DNA from: Pelagophyceae sp. CCMP2097 | Lineage: Eukaryota > Sar > Pelagophyceae | Assembly (NCBI GenBank): GCA_026770575.1 | Contig: MU657182.1 | Location: 359,442 to 423,441, forward strand | DNA length: 64,000 nt | Reading direction: 5' to 3' | Part shown: piece after piece, positions 32,501-42,340 of the stretch | How the letters are laid out: the number at the start of each line of letters is the position of its first letter | Position numbering within the stretch: position 1 is the stretch's first letter | The notes under the pieces: model-generated | The model's database searches: none | Told to the model about the DNA's origin: nothing | Seen by the model: the letters and a program-made list of their open reading frames with translations, nothing else | Made by a program: the position numbers and the translations under genes

Positions 32501-34673
32501 GTGCCTGGAGCGGCGGCGGCGCCGGACCTCCGGAGAGCTTCCGACGTGGCGGCCGCGGCGCTCGCGGAGACGCTCGGCAGGATGCACGAACTCCCGCGAC
32601 TCCGAGAGCTTCGTCGAAGGGAGCGCGACGCACGCACCGTGGACCGCCTCGCCGCGCGGCCGCCGCTGGCGCCGCCGCTGAGTAGGGACGACTTGGACGC
32701 GCTCTGGCGAGCGAGAAACTTTGCGTGCAGTTCTCCGACTGCACTCCCGGCGTTTTGGCTCGCCGTGCCGCGGCAGGACAAGCACGCGGTCCACGAGGCG
32801 CGGCTGTTGCTGCGCAAGTGGCACCTCGGCGCGCGGCGCGGCCTCTTCTCGCCCAGAGTGCGCGTGGCCCTGCAACTCTTATGGTGGCAGCACTCGGACG
32901 CCCACGTCCGAGCCTTTGCGCGAGGAAACGGCGTCGCCCAAAAGAAACGCGTCGCAGACGCTCATGCGTCGCAGACGGTGACGGGATTCGTGGAAACGGA
33001 GAGACTTGCCTTTGGCGAGGCGCTGGCCTCAATGTTTTTCTTCCGGCCGTGGCAGGCGTGGCGTAGGTGCCGCGTCTTGGACCAGCTCGGGGACGGTGAC
33101 TTTGGCGAGCTTTTGACGCAACTCGTTCAGGCGTTGAAGATTGAGAACCACCACGATAGTGCGTTTCGAGCTTGCTTAGAATCCACCTGGGTGGGGCTCG
33201 AGCTGAACTGGAATTTCCTCGAATCCAATCTTGTAAGTCTCAGGTGCTCTTGCTCGATTACTCATCCGGCGCGGCGCTTCGGCGCCGTTAAGGGTGGGCC
33301 ACCGGCTCTTTTGGCTCTTGCGCGCGGAGATGGCGACTCCGCACGTCTGCGAGCGTTACGGGGTCGTGGTGGCCGCTTTTCTCGACGTCTCTTCAGAAAC
33401 GTTTCGAAGGATGTTGGCCGACCAGTGCCACGTCGACCTTTTGCTCCACGCCTGCGCGAGGGCGGTCAAAGCCGAGCCTACAAAGTTTTTGAGGTTTGAA
33501 GCCATGAAGAAATGTTTATGCAAGGTCAACGACGACTTGGAATCGAGACACGGACTTCTTGGCGGCTTCACGACTCCTCTCTCGCCCACCGTCGTCTGCC
33601 ACCGAATCGACGTGGACAAGTGCGCGGTCCTCTCCTCGAAGAAGGTGCCTCTCTTTATTTCATTGACTCATTTCGATGATGACGCGGGAGACTATCTCTT
33701 GATTTATAAAGAGGGAGACGATCTCCGACAAGACCAGCTCGCTTTGCAACTCGTCAGAATGCTCGACGCCTTGTGGAGGGACCACGGCCTCGACCTCGCG
33801 CTGGAGCCGTACGGCTGCGTGGCGACGGGGCGCGACGCCGGATTTATAGAAGTCGTGAGAGACGCCAAGACGACGGCGGAAATTCAAGTCGAGTTTGGAG
33901 GCGGCGCTATTGGCGCCTTCAACGACACTGTCGTGGCGGGGTATTTGGCGGCGCATAATCCTGCTTACCGAGCCTACGAGCGCGCTCGGGCGACTTTTGT
34001 GGCCACTTGCGCGGGCTACTGCGTCGCGACCTTTGTACTGGGCATCGGGGACCGGCACGCGGGCAACATCATGGTCTCGAAATCGGGCAGGCTCTTCCAT
34101 ATCGACTTTGGGCATTTCCTCGGCAACTTCAAGTCCAAGTTTGGCGTGCGGAGGGAAAGGTCGCCTTTTGTATTCACCCCGGACATGAAACACGTCATGG
34201 ACTACGTCTCTTTCGACCACCGCGAGCAGCGGAGCGTCGTGGCGGAAATCCAACAAAGGCAGGGACAAGCGCAAGGCGCCGCGTCGCCGCGTCTAGGCTT
34301 CGCCGACTTTGAGCAGCTGTGCTGCAGAGCCTACAACGTCACGAGGCAGCACGGCTCCACCATCGCGCTGCTCTTCGCGCTGATGATCCCGGCGGGCATG
34401 CCAGAGTGAGTCTGCCGCACCTTTTTGCGTGCTTCCTGCAGACGTGCTTCTTTCGGCACCTGGTCCACCGCGAATTTCATCTTCCGCCACCGCGAATTTC
34501 ATCTTCCGCCTAGGCTGCAGACTTGCGACGACATTTCCTACCTCACGGACCGCCTGGCGCTGCAACTCAGTGCGAGCGAAGCGGCCAACGATTTCCGCGC
34601 GGAAATCAAGAACGCGATGGCCACCACTTCGAGACGAATAGACAATTACATCCACAACCTCCGCCACGCCTAA
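29534..34673 (+). CDS. Phosphatidylinositol 3-kinase catalytic subunit, class I-like
   Basis: Phosphorylates the inositol 3-OH of phosphoinositides at membranes. Eight exons (29534-30719, 30779-30850, 30940-31369, 31530-31730, 31783-32919, 33067-33243, 33293-34405, 34514-34673) keep phase and give about 1491 residues. In order: a disordered N-terminus, a possible RBD-like region (YVFKVMGANNFML), a C2 domain (LTQVELRLFDAGG, RIVLTVYGARGKG, FNFRLWP), a Ser/Pro-rich insert of about 250 residues, a helical domain (LTQLVQALKIE, RVGHRLFWLLRAEM) and the kinase domain. Kinase motifs are YKEGDDLRQDQLALQLVRM, GIGDRHAGNIMV and HIDFGHFLGNFKSKFG followed by RRERSPF, the class I activation-loop pattern. Intron 5 (32920-33066) starts GCGAGG. 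It is divisible by three and stop-free, so retention is possible. Confidence 0.87.
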
Positions 34674-35107
34674 ACGCTCTAATTCAGGCGACGCACAAAA
34701 GGCCCAAAAGAAGAAACCGATGCAACCGCCAACGCCGGCCGACGCCCCACGCCAGACTCCAGCCAGAGAGCCCGCGCGCGGCCCCGCGCCGACGCCTCGA
34801 GCGGCCCCGCCGCCGCGGGGGCGTCGACGCAAAAGCCGCATGCGGGCAGGCCCGACGTCTCCCCGGACTCTCCATACGGGAGCCCGACGTCTCCCCAGAC
34901 TTTGCGACGGGGCCCTCGGTCCAACGACGGCGCGGGAACCGCAAGACGATGCTTCGAGCGAGACACCGGTGGATGCGTGCGCTCGGTTCCCTGCCCCCGT
35001 GACGACGCGGTACGCACCGTGACGAGTGATCGCACCGTGACGAGTGATTCCAAACATTACAATTCCCGGTGGCGGCTCGGAGCGCTGCGGCGGCCTTTCG
35101 GAGCGGG
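34674..35107. other. Tail-to-tail interval PI3-kinase / coiled-coil gene
   Basis: No gene seen. Near its end (about 35012-35048) an 18-bp unit CACCGTGACGAGTGATYGC is present twice in tandem. Confidence 0.35.
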
Positions 35108-37252
35108 CTACGCGGGCGGGGCCGTCTGCGCGCGCCGGGCGTCTGCGATTCTCTTGGCGTCGGCCTTGCGGTCGGATTGGTACTTGACGACCTCAGCAGC
35201 GAGAGAAGTCGGCCGCTGCCGGCGGCCGGCCACCTCTGATTTCGGAAAGTGCCAAGATTCGCGGTGGCAGTGCAGCGATATCGCGGGCGCCCGTAATGCC
35301 GGCTGGGACGCCGACGCGCGGAATGTGCCCGACGGCGCCGACCGCGCGTCGTACGACGATGCGCCGGAAGGCGACGCCCCTCCGCGCGGCGACGCCGGCA
35401 GCGGCGCCAGGCGCGCATTCGTCGACTCGTCGCCTTCAGAGTCCTTGGTCCTTGCAGAGTCGCGCGTCTTGACAGAGTCGGCGTCGGCCGCCCGGGCGGC
35501 GCGGGCGGCGGGCTTGCCGGGCGGGGCGTCCGTGAAGGGCGGTTTCGACATCCTTTTGCGGAGCTCGAGGATCAACGCGTCCACCTTGTCCGAGGCCGCC
35601 TGGCCGCGCTTCGACGCGGTCGAAGCGGACTCGACGCGGCCTGCAAGCAACTCGAGAGTCGCCGACATAGTTGAAACGGACGAGGATAAGCATTGCAAAG
35701 CGTCGTTGGATGCCTTGCCCTCGACGTCTGCCGCGTCGGCCTTTTCCGACAGCTCGCTGCGCTGGGCCTTGTTCGCGTCCATCGACGCGAGGGCGGCGCG
35801 GGTCTCGCGCGAGACCAAGTCGAGGTGTCTGGTGTTCGACTCGACAGTGTCAATCGTCGGCTGCAAATAAGCCTCGACTTGCCCAAAGTGGTCCTCCTCC
35901 ATCTTCTCCAGCTTGGAAGCCACAGAGGCCACCGACTTTGTCAATTCTGAGACGCGACCTTTCTCAAATCGAAAGGCCTCTTGCAGTTCATCCGCTTTGA
36001 AGAGGTGCGAATTGGTATCCTCGCGCGCTTTGCGCTCCACGGCGGAGAAGCGAGCGTCCGCCCTTTTGTCGCCGCCGTCGAGTCTGATGAGGACGTTGTC
36101 GACGGTCGCGTGGAGCGTCTGGAAGGCGGCCTGCTCGACTTTCTCCGCCTCCACCGCAGAAACGCGCCTTAAAATGGCCAAAATCGAGTCCGCCAAGACA
36201 CAAGTCTCCGCCTCGTCGTCCCCGCGCTCGGACCCAGAGTCCGTCGAGTCGTCGCCGTCGCCCACGACGTAGGTGGCGGGCGCGGCCGACTTCCTCCGAG
36301 CAGCGGCCGCGGCGGCCTTGTCGCCCGGCGCCGCGCAAACGCTGCCGGCGCTGACGGCCTTTTCGCCGAGGCTGCCGCGCGAGGCGCGGCGGATTTGTCG
36401 TCGCTTGGCAAGGGCGGTGTCTGGACCACTCGCGTCTGCCTCAAACCCATAATTCGCAGCCAGCCTTTCCCCACCCGCCGACCCGGTGCGCGAGAGTCTC
36501 CGCAGCAGCTCCGCCGGCGCCGTGTGCTGCCGCGGCAGGCCGCGCCAAAGGTCCTTGAGCGACGCTCGGGCGGCCGCATCGTCGCCCGCCGCTGCCAGCG
36601 TCGCCGCGTCGTCGACGGCCAAAGCCGCGGCCAAGCGCGCAGCGAGGCGCCGGATCGCCGCGTGCACGGGCTTGGCGCGCCGCGCCGTCACTTTAGCGGC
36701 CTTGGCGTCGCTTGAAACACGTCGTTCCAGTTCGGCGTGGTCTAAAGCCTGTTTCTCCGCTGAAATCCGTAAAGCGGAAACGTCGGCGTCCGTCGCCGAT
36801 TCGGCCGCGTCGGCTCGTTTTTCAGCAGCGGCGCAGCGCCCCTCGACTTTCAAGAGTCGTTGCTCGACGTCCTCCAAGCTGGCCAAGCGGCCGTCGGCCT
36901 CGGCGCACCGCAGCTCGATGTCGGTGCAGCGCTCCTCGGCGGCGCGGAGGCGCGTGTTCGCGGAGGCGAGTTCAGAGCGCGTTTGCTGGAGGGCGATGTC
37001 TACCACAGCGCCTTGACCGTGCTGGATCTCGTTTATGACGCCGTCGCGCATATTTTCAATGTCCTTCGCCCACCCCACGACGTTTGCGAGCATGCGCTCC
37101 TCGAAGGACCGCTGCAGCGTCCACACCGTGGCGACGTCGCGCTGTAGAGCGGCCTGCTTTTCGAGCAAAGCGTCGACGCCCACAGCCAGCGCCGCCTGCT
37201 TCTCCAGCAAGGCCTCGACGCCAGAGTCGCCGACGCTCTCGGCGCCCGGCAT
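35108..37252 (-). CDS. Coiled-coil protein, function unknown
   Basis: A single 714-codon frame without introns, from ATG 37252 to the stop at 35108-35110. The first 220 residues and residues about 360-560 are Ala/Glu/Arg/Lys-rich heptad-like helices (ERCTDIELRCAEADGRLA, LLKVEGRCAAAEKRADAAES). An acidic, Ser-rich linker separates them, and the C-terminal 130 residues are Ala/Ser/Pro/Arg-rich and probably disordered. EALLEKQAAL and DALLEKQAAL are an internal duplication near the start. No catalytic motif or targeting signal is seen. A structural or basal-body role would be a guess from architecture alone. Confidence 0.7.
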   Translation of the reverse strand: MPGAESVGDSGVEALLEKQAALAVGVDALLEKQAALQRDVATVWTLQRSFEERMLANVVGWAKDIENMRDGVINEIQHGQGAVVDIALQQTRSELASANTRLRAAEERCTDIELRCAEADGRLASLEDVEQRLLKVEGRCAAAEKRADAAESATDADVSALRISAEKQALDHAELERRVSSDAKAAKVTARRAKPVHAAIRRLAARLAAALAVDDAATLAAAGDDAAARASLKDLWRGLPRQHTAPAELLRRLSRTGSAGGERLAANYGFEADASGPDTALAKRRQIRRASRGSLGEKAVSAGSVCAAPGDKAAAAAARRKSAAPATYVVGDGDDSTDSGSERGDDEAETCVLADSILAILRRVSAVEAEKVEQAAFQTLHATVDNVLIRLDGGDKRADARFSAVERKAREDTNSHLFKADELQEAFRFEKGRVSELTKSVASVASKLEKMEEDHFGQVEAYLQPTIDTVESNTRHLDLVSRETRAALASMDANKAQRSELSEKADAADVEGKASNDALQCLSSSVSTMSATLELLAGRVESASTASKRGQAASDKVDALILELRKRMSKPPFTDAPPGKPAARAARAADADSVKTRDSARTKDSEGDESTNARLAPLPASPRGGASPSGASSYDARSAPSGTFRASASQPALRAPAISLHCHRESWHFPKSEVAGRRQRPTSLAAEVVKYQSDRKADAKRIADARRAQTAPPA

Positions 37253-38085
37253 CGCGCAGGGACGGCTCCGGCCCGGGCGCCGCGCCGACCGAGCGAGGCG
37301 CGCCGGCCCGGGGCGCCGCGCGGGGTCGCCGCGGCCGAGGACAACGGAGTCCGGAGCAGTTTACTTTACCCGTTTAACGCGACACCAAATCCTTGGGCAT
37401 CGAGACTTTTTGAACTAAACCGGGCTGTAGGACGCGCTTTGGCCCTGCGATGGGCGACGCCGCGGTCCCACTGCCTCACTGTATGAAGGCGCGCGTCATT
37501 CCGAATCGCCATCGCGTCACAGCCTGAGTCGGACCGAGAGGCGCCGCCCCGCCGCGCACCGACGTCCCCTGGGGTCAGGAGTGTCGCGACGGACGCGCCA
37601 CGACGTATACACCCCGAAATAACAAGCCTCCTTTCCCCTGGAGGCGCACGGGTTGTGGCCGATGTGCCCGAAAATGGTCTCGCCTGAAGTGCTGCCCAGC
37701 CACGATGCGGTTAGACTGATCCGATAAGAAGCCGGTTCCATGGCCGGGAGGTACCACGCGTGCGTGCGCAGCCGCCAGACCTCGCCTGGCGGCTCGGGGA
37801 AGGCCGTCGGGCCTAGGCTCGGCAGCCCCCACTTCACACAGGCTGAAAAGGGAGACAGAGCTCCTGATATTAGAGGGGTTTTCCCAGATTACTTGAGCAG
37901 CTTGGAGCAGGCTCGTGTCGAGCCTACATGGCGAGTCTGGGTGTTTGCTTTTGGCGGCGTCATCACCGCGCGTCGCTCTCACGGCCATATCAATCTTGGC
38001 TCCAGGCCGATGAGTGGAGCTGCGATCATCACTCCTCCCTTTTCGGGCTCTGGATGCCCTCCAACTTCGCCCCAGTGGCCAAAGA

Positions 38086-38154
38086 GTGTGCCCTCGGAAG
38101 CGGTATCCACGCTCAACATAGGTACGAATGGATGCCGCTTCCGAGGGCACGCAC
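38086..38154. repeat. Fold-back hairpin
   Basis: The arms 38086-38109 and 38129-38154 are reverse-complementary apart from a couple of positions (core TGCCCTCGGAAGCGG against CCGCTTCCGAGGGCA), with a loop of about 19 nt. It may be a MITE remnant or a structured RNA; nothing distinguishes these. Confidence 0.6.
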
Positions 38155-38299
38155 TTTGCGCCTCCTGCCATCACCGGAAATCATTTAGTCTGCACTACGA
38201 GCTTAGCCTTCCCCTATCGTATTATGATAAAAGCTTGCACTTTCATTGTGTCATAATACTTATTCAGTGTGTTTACAAGACGGTATGAGGGGTCAAGAA

Positions 38300-38395
38300 A
38301 GTCCTCTTCTAATATTTTATTTTATTTTTAAATCCCTCTTCCAATATTTCATTTGACTATAAATCCCTCTTCCAATATTCCAATATTTTAATTAC
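38300..38395 (+). repeat. AT-rich tandem repeat
   Basis: The unit AAATCCCTCTTCCAATATTY is repeated about three times with spacing variation, next to a TTTTATTTTATTTTT run. Confidence 0.55.
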
Positions 38396-39110
38396 CAATA
38401 CCGGAAATGCCTTAACGCGCGACGGACCCCGCTTCCGCGTGACCCTAAGGGTTCTATCGGATGGGCCTGGTGAGACGAAGCGATGAAGCCACTAGGGTCT
38501 CCCGGAACCCCCCCCCACCCGCCGCACCAGGACGCCAAAGCTACCTTGGGCCTGCAGATTTGGAGTTCAAACTAAAACGATTTCGGCTCAGTACTTGCAG
38601 ACTCCTTGCATCGAAAATAAGGCAAAATTTAGTGGATGAAAACGAGGCTTTGTAAACTTTTTTAAGAGGGAGCTAAGCTCGTAGTGGTTTCCACTATATT
38701 TCCGGGTTTTCCCCCTTCAAGGTGGACTTTAAGGCCCCATTTTAGATTTAATAAACTCCAAAATTGTCGCTATTGGCCTCTCCTAATCCCGTATTTTTTC
38801 GGCCTGTGTCAAGTTTGCGCGTTCGTTTTGGCGAAAGTTGGCTCGCTGCGCTCGAAACCGCCCCAGGAGGTTTATAACAAAGCTTCGGTACTGCATGCAT
38901 GCCCCAATGTCAAACTTTCAAAATTTAAAACGAGATTCCGTTGAACTTTGGGCGCGATTATCTCAGCGCGGACCCCGCCCGCGGAGCTAAAAAAGACAGA
39001 GCTTGAAAGCTTGCGTCGAGGCGCGTCGATCGTACCAAACAGATCCTCCGAAAGCCTTAATCGCATTTGCCAAAAGCGGGTCTAGGATTCCTAGGATTCC
39101 CAGGATTCCT

Positions 39111-40360
39111 ACAATTGTAGGAATTCCTACAAGGGGGGTTCAACATGAAACGGATTCCACTCAGATACAAATTTCTCGGGCTACAAACGAGGTATGGGGC
39201 CACTTATGGCCGCTGCGTCGCGGGCTGGTGGCGGCGCGGTCCCCGACGAAGGAAGTTTGTTAACGGGCTCGATCCGCCGACCGTGAAGCCGCTTTCAAGA
39301 ATAAAACGGTGTAAAACTTGACACCATTTCCGCGTAATTGCGGATTTGCATGGGCGTTTTAAGTGAAATGGGGCCCATAACTTACAAAGTGGAGCCCACA
39401 GCCTAAATTTTGGGCCAAATCCGGCACCTCCATGGGCCACCAGGCCGGACTCTGGCGAAGCCAGGGCCTACAGCCGACCCCAATGAAGCGGCAGGGAGGC
39501 GGATCTCAGCCGAAGACAATAGAGAGCTTCACTTTTTCTAACCAGTTTCTAACTCGTTCAGGCGATAGTTAGAAAAACTTTATGGAGTTAGAGCCAAGCC
39601 GACCGGGCTGCGCGCATCTCCTTCTCCGGTCGATGCGCCCCGCGCGCTCAGATCCTTCGACTCGACGAAGGAAAATATAACGCACTTGCATTCAACGGCG
39701 AGTCAACGGCATTTGGATTCAAATCCGACAAGTGGTCTTGATGGCGCGCTCGCGCGCCGCCCCCCAATCGACCGGCCGCGGGCGCCTCGATGGAGGCCGC
39801 GGCACGATCGGCCGCCTCCCCCGCTTTGGCGGCGCGCCGGCACAGCCGCGCGTCGCGCGCGCACTGCGCGGCGGACCTGGGCGCGCCCCGCCCACGGGCG
39901 TCGTTTCGAGCGCGCCGTCGCGGCTGCGCGCCACGGCGATAAGTCCGTTCAACCCTCTCTTTTCCTGTTGTGCAAGGTCAGTTCGACGCAAATACACGAG
40001 TTTCTAACTAGTTTCTAACTCGAATTTTCTAACTGCTAGTTAGAAATCTGGAGTTTCTAACCAGTTTCTAACTGGTTTGACGCAATTATACGAGTTTCTA
40101 ACCAGTTTCTAACCAGTTAGAAAAAAGTGAAGCTCTCTATTAAATGGAGAATCACCTCAAACCGGCTTTTGGCGACGCTGAAATCGAGATTGCGCGCGGG
40201 ATACGCGAAAAACGGGAGAGATCCGCCTCCAGCCCGATACCTTGGGACGAGCCGGACATGTCCAGCCACTCAAAGTCTTCTCAAACGTGCTGTGGAGGTG
40301 CCAAAATGAGCGGCATTTTCATGTTGAACCCCCCTTGGACAATTGTATTCTACAATTGTA
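39111..40360. mobile_element. Putative non-autonomous element with long inverted termini
   Basis: Left terminus 39111-39150 reads ACAATTGTAGGAATTCCTAC and then AAGGGGGGTTCAACATGAAA. The reverse complement of 40318-40360 starts TACAATTGTAGAATACAATT and then continues AAGGGGGGTTCAACATGAAA. The inner 20 bp match exactly and the outer part closely. No transposase frame lies between them. The same ACAATTGTAGGAATTCCTA end forms the palindrome at 18460-18515. Confidence 0.6.
39518..40141. mobile_element. MITE-like TIR element, 624 bp, nested
   Basis: The left end AATAGAGAGCTTCACTTTTT (39518) and the reverse complement of the right end (ending 40141) agree over about 25 bp with one indel. Subterminal regions on both sides carry many direct and inverted copies of GTTTCTAACTAG/GTTTCTAACCAG. 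The interior is GC-rich and encodes no transposase. It sits inside the larger element 39111-40360. A target-site duplication is not clear by eye. Confidence 0.7.
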
Positions 40361-40764
40361 CATGTGAGGCATGAGGGGGATGGGCCCGGGCTCCTAGTTA
40401 TTTATATTCCGGGAAGAGATATCAGACTGGGGTTGCGCCAAGAGCGTGGTCGAGGGGCCCTGCGCAGGACCGAGTAGTCAGCCACCCCGGAGGGCTTCGA
40501 CTATTCTGCCTCACTGCCGGGTGCTTCCCACTCGCCAGGCAACGAGGGGGGCGGCCGGTCCGTATGGTCTCTCGGTGGCTAATTTCCAGGGCGAGCGGCT
40601 AATTTTCGCACGTCGAAGCGTGCGCTAGCCGGCCAGGCATACCAGCACATTGTGGGTTCGCTCTGGGCATTGCCGGGGGTTTGGGGTGGGGTGTGGTGCG
40701 CGGTGGAGAGGAGGAAGTAGTGCCCGCCGCGCCAGTTTCTAGAACTGACGCAGGCCGACGACGA

Positions 40765-40932
40765 GGCCCGGCTGCGGGCCCGGCTGCGGGCCCGGCTGCG
40801 GGCCCGGCTGTGGGCCCAGCTGCGGGCCCGGCTGCGGGCCCGGCTGCGGGCCCGGCTGCGGGCCCGGCTGCGGGCCCAGGCCGCCCAGCTGCGGGCCCGG
40901 CTGCGGGCCCGGCTGCGGGCCCGGCTGCGGGC
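40765..40932 (+). repeat. 12-bp GC-rich tandem repeat
   Basis: About thirteen near-identical copies of GGCCCGGCTGCG in tandem, with occasional CCCAGCTG and CCCAGGCCG variants. Frames through it (Gly-Pro-Ala-Ala) are open only because of the repeat. Confidence 0.85.
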
Positions 40933-41329
40933 AGCGCCGGGTCCGCACGACGCCGTCTGTAGGGGGTTTAAAGTAGGGATTCCTACTAGTCCGTTTAAAT
41001 TGACGGAGAAAACGGAGTTTGATCCGTTAACCGGAGCAAAGTCCGGTAGGAGGGCTCATGCAGCAGTTTCGAGGTTCTTGTGCACTTGCACGAGCCGCGA
41101 AGACGGGTGCTCGTCCGAATGCCCTCGCTTCCAGGACCCACAAAGGCCGCTTGAACCACAAAAGTCTTGACCAGTCGAAATCCACTCTCGAGGCCTTTGA
41201 ATACCCGCTGGCGCCCGCACGGAACGACGCTAGAGGCACGTCGTCAGGAAGCGTCGTTTTCATGACATCTCGCATTTTGATTACCCCGTTAAGAGGGCCA
41301 TAAGTGGCCCCACGTGCCCAGCGCGGCCG

Positions 41330-42097
41330 TTAAATTACGGGGCTGGCCTTGGTCAGCGGGACCGCCGTCTCGGGCTCCTTCTCGGGCTGCTCGATGTCGG
41401 CACGGCTGCATTTGGCTGCCTCCTCCGCGTCCCCGCGGCCGCGATGGAGGCGGTCGACGGCGGCCGAGCCGATGGACCAGCACATGACGATAATGGGCGC
41501 TTGCACGGCAATGGCTCCGATTGCATCGGCGTTTGACGTCGAAATGCGCGCGCTCAGCATGGCCACGACGGCCGCGACGATCACCGCGACGCTCCTCCAA
41601 GTGTCGGCGATGACGTGGGTCAGCGCGCTGCGCACGTTGAGGCCGCCGTCGGCCTGGATCGACTCCGGGTCCGTGAACGTCAAAATGGCCCTAAACGCCT
41701 CGGGGAACGCGAGGAACAAGTAGAGGTTGACGCCGTCGAGCGCGAGGTTCGCGAGGCCGAAGATGAGCACGGTGACCACGGTCACGTCTGGTCGGGCGGG
41801 GTCCGACAGCGCCTCCGCGGCGCTGACGATAATGTAGACCAAGACAGCGAGGAGCACGGCTGTGGAGATGATCGGGATGACGGCCTGCACCGAGTCGACG
41901 GTGCCCTGCCGCGCGCGCCGGATCGCGACGAAGTTGGCGATGTACGTGACCGCGTCCACGATCATCGCCACCCCGTCGCCCAGCAGCGACAGCGAGTTCG
42001 TCTGGAAGGCGAAGATCATCTCGACGACTGCAAACACGAGGAAGCTCGCGAACGCGAAGCATAGGATCGTCTCCGTCTGGCGCGTCAGCAGCTGCAT
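41330..42097 (-). CDS. CDF-like cation transporter lacking the C-terminal domain
   Basis: Cation diffusion facilitators export divalent metals in exchange for protons. One exon from ATG 42097 gives about 255 residues with six predicted helices. CDF-like features are NSLSLLGDGVAMIVDAV in helix 2 and NVRSALTHVIAD in helix 5, where HxxxD is a standard metal site. The helix-2 site reads D-x(6)-D rather than the H-x(3)-D of zinc CDFs, which could mean altered specificity. The usual cytosolic dimerisation domain is absent; only a charged tail of about 35 residues follows helix 6. The frame is open upstream of the ATG, but that part is Arg-rich and unlike a leader. Confidence 0.6.
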   Translation of the reverse strand: MQLLTRQTETILCFAFASFLVFAVVEMIFAFQTNSLSLLGDGVAMIVDAVTYIANFVAIRRARQGTVDSVQAVIPIISTAVLLAVLVYIIVSAAEALSDPARPDVTVVTVLIFGLANLALDGVNLYLFLAFPEAFRAILTFTDPESIQADGGLNVRSALTHVIADTWRSVAVIVAAVVAMLSARISTSNADAIGAIAVQAPIIVMCWSIGSAAVDRLHRGRGDAEEAAKCSRADIEQPEKEPETAVPLTKASPVI

Positions 42098-42330
42098 CGC
42101 GCGAGGCCGCCGTACGTGGCCGCCGCGCCGCCGGAGGCGGCGTGCGTCGACCTCCGAGCGCGAAGAGGCCACAGACCGCGGCGCCGGGTGCAGCTGCGCA
42201 CTACCGAACCGCGCGCGCAGAGAGGCGGAAGTCCGCGAGCCCGCGGCCGGTCGAGAGAGCCGGGAGTCCGCGAGCCCGCCGCGCCGCACGACGCTTCGTG
42301 GAAGATTTCCTAGGCCTTTTTTTTTTGCAC

Positions 42331-42340
42331 GTGACGTCAC
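42331..42340. promoter_or_regulatory. Palindromic bZIP-type site upstream of the CDF-like gene
   Basis: GTGACGTCAC is a perfect 10-bp palindrome containing TGACGTCA, overlapping CACGTG. It lies about 235 bp upstream of the transporter start. TGACGT is the core bound by bZIP factors, including heterokont aureochromes. A single occurrence may be coincidental. Confidence 0.35.

Larger units (their letters stand above)
37253..41329. other. Repeat-rich, gene-free interval
   Basis: About 4 kb with mixed GC- and AT-rich patches and no supportable gene. It contains a fold-back hairpin (38086-38154), an AT-rich tandem tract (38300-38395), an element with inverted termini (39111-40360) carrying a nested 624-bp TIR element (39518-40141), and a 12-bp GC-rich tandem repeat (40765-40932). 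AATTCC-type units also occur at 39080-39130 and 40978-40990. Confidence 0.5.

Noticed and set aside
37575..38174. 199-codon minus-strand frame
   Set aside because: It runs through the fold-back hairpin and has no recognisable domain.
39111..39150. Possible CRISPR-like repeat units
   Set aside because: Palindromic units are irregularly spaced with no unique spacers; they are transposon-like termini in a eukaryotic genome.
39716..39730. GGATTCAAATCC resembling a T arm
   Set aside because: The flanks do not form a cloverleaf, and it lies inside the TIR element.
40681..40962. Gly-Pro-Ala-Ala repeat protein
   Set aside because: Both strands are open only because of the 12-bp tandem repeat; no start or splice context.
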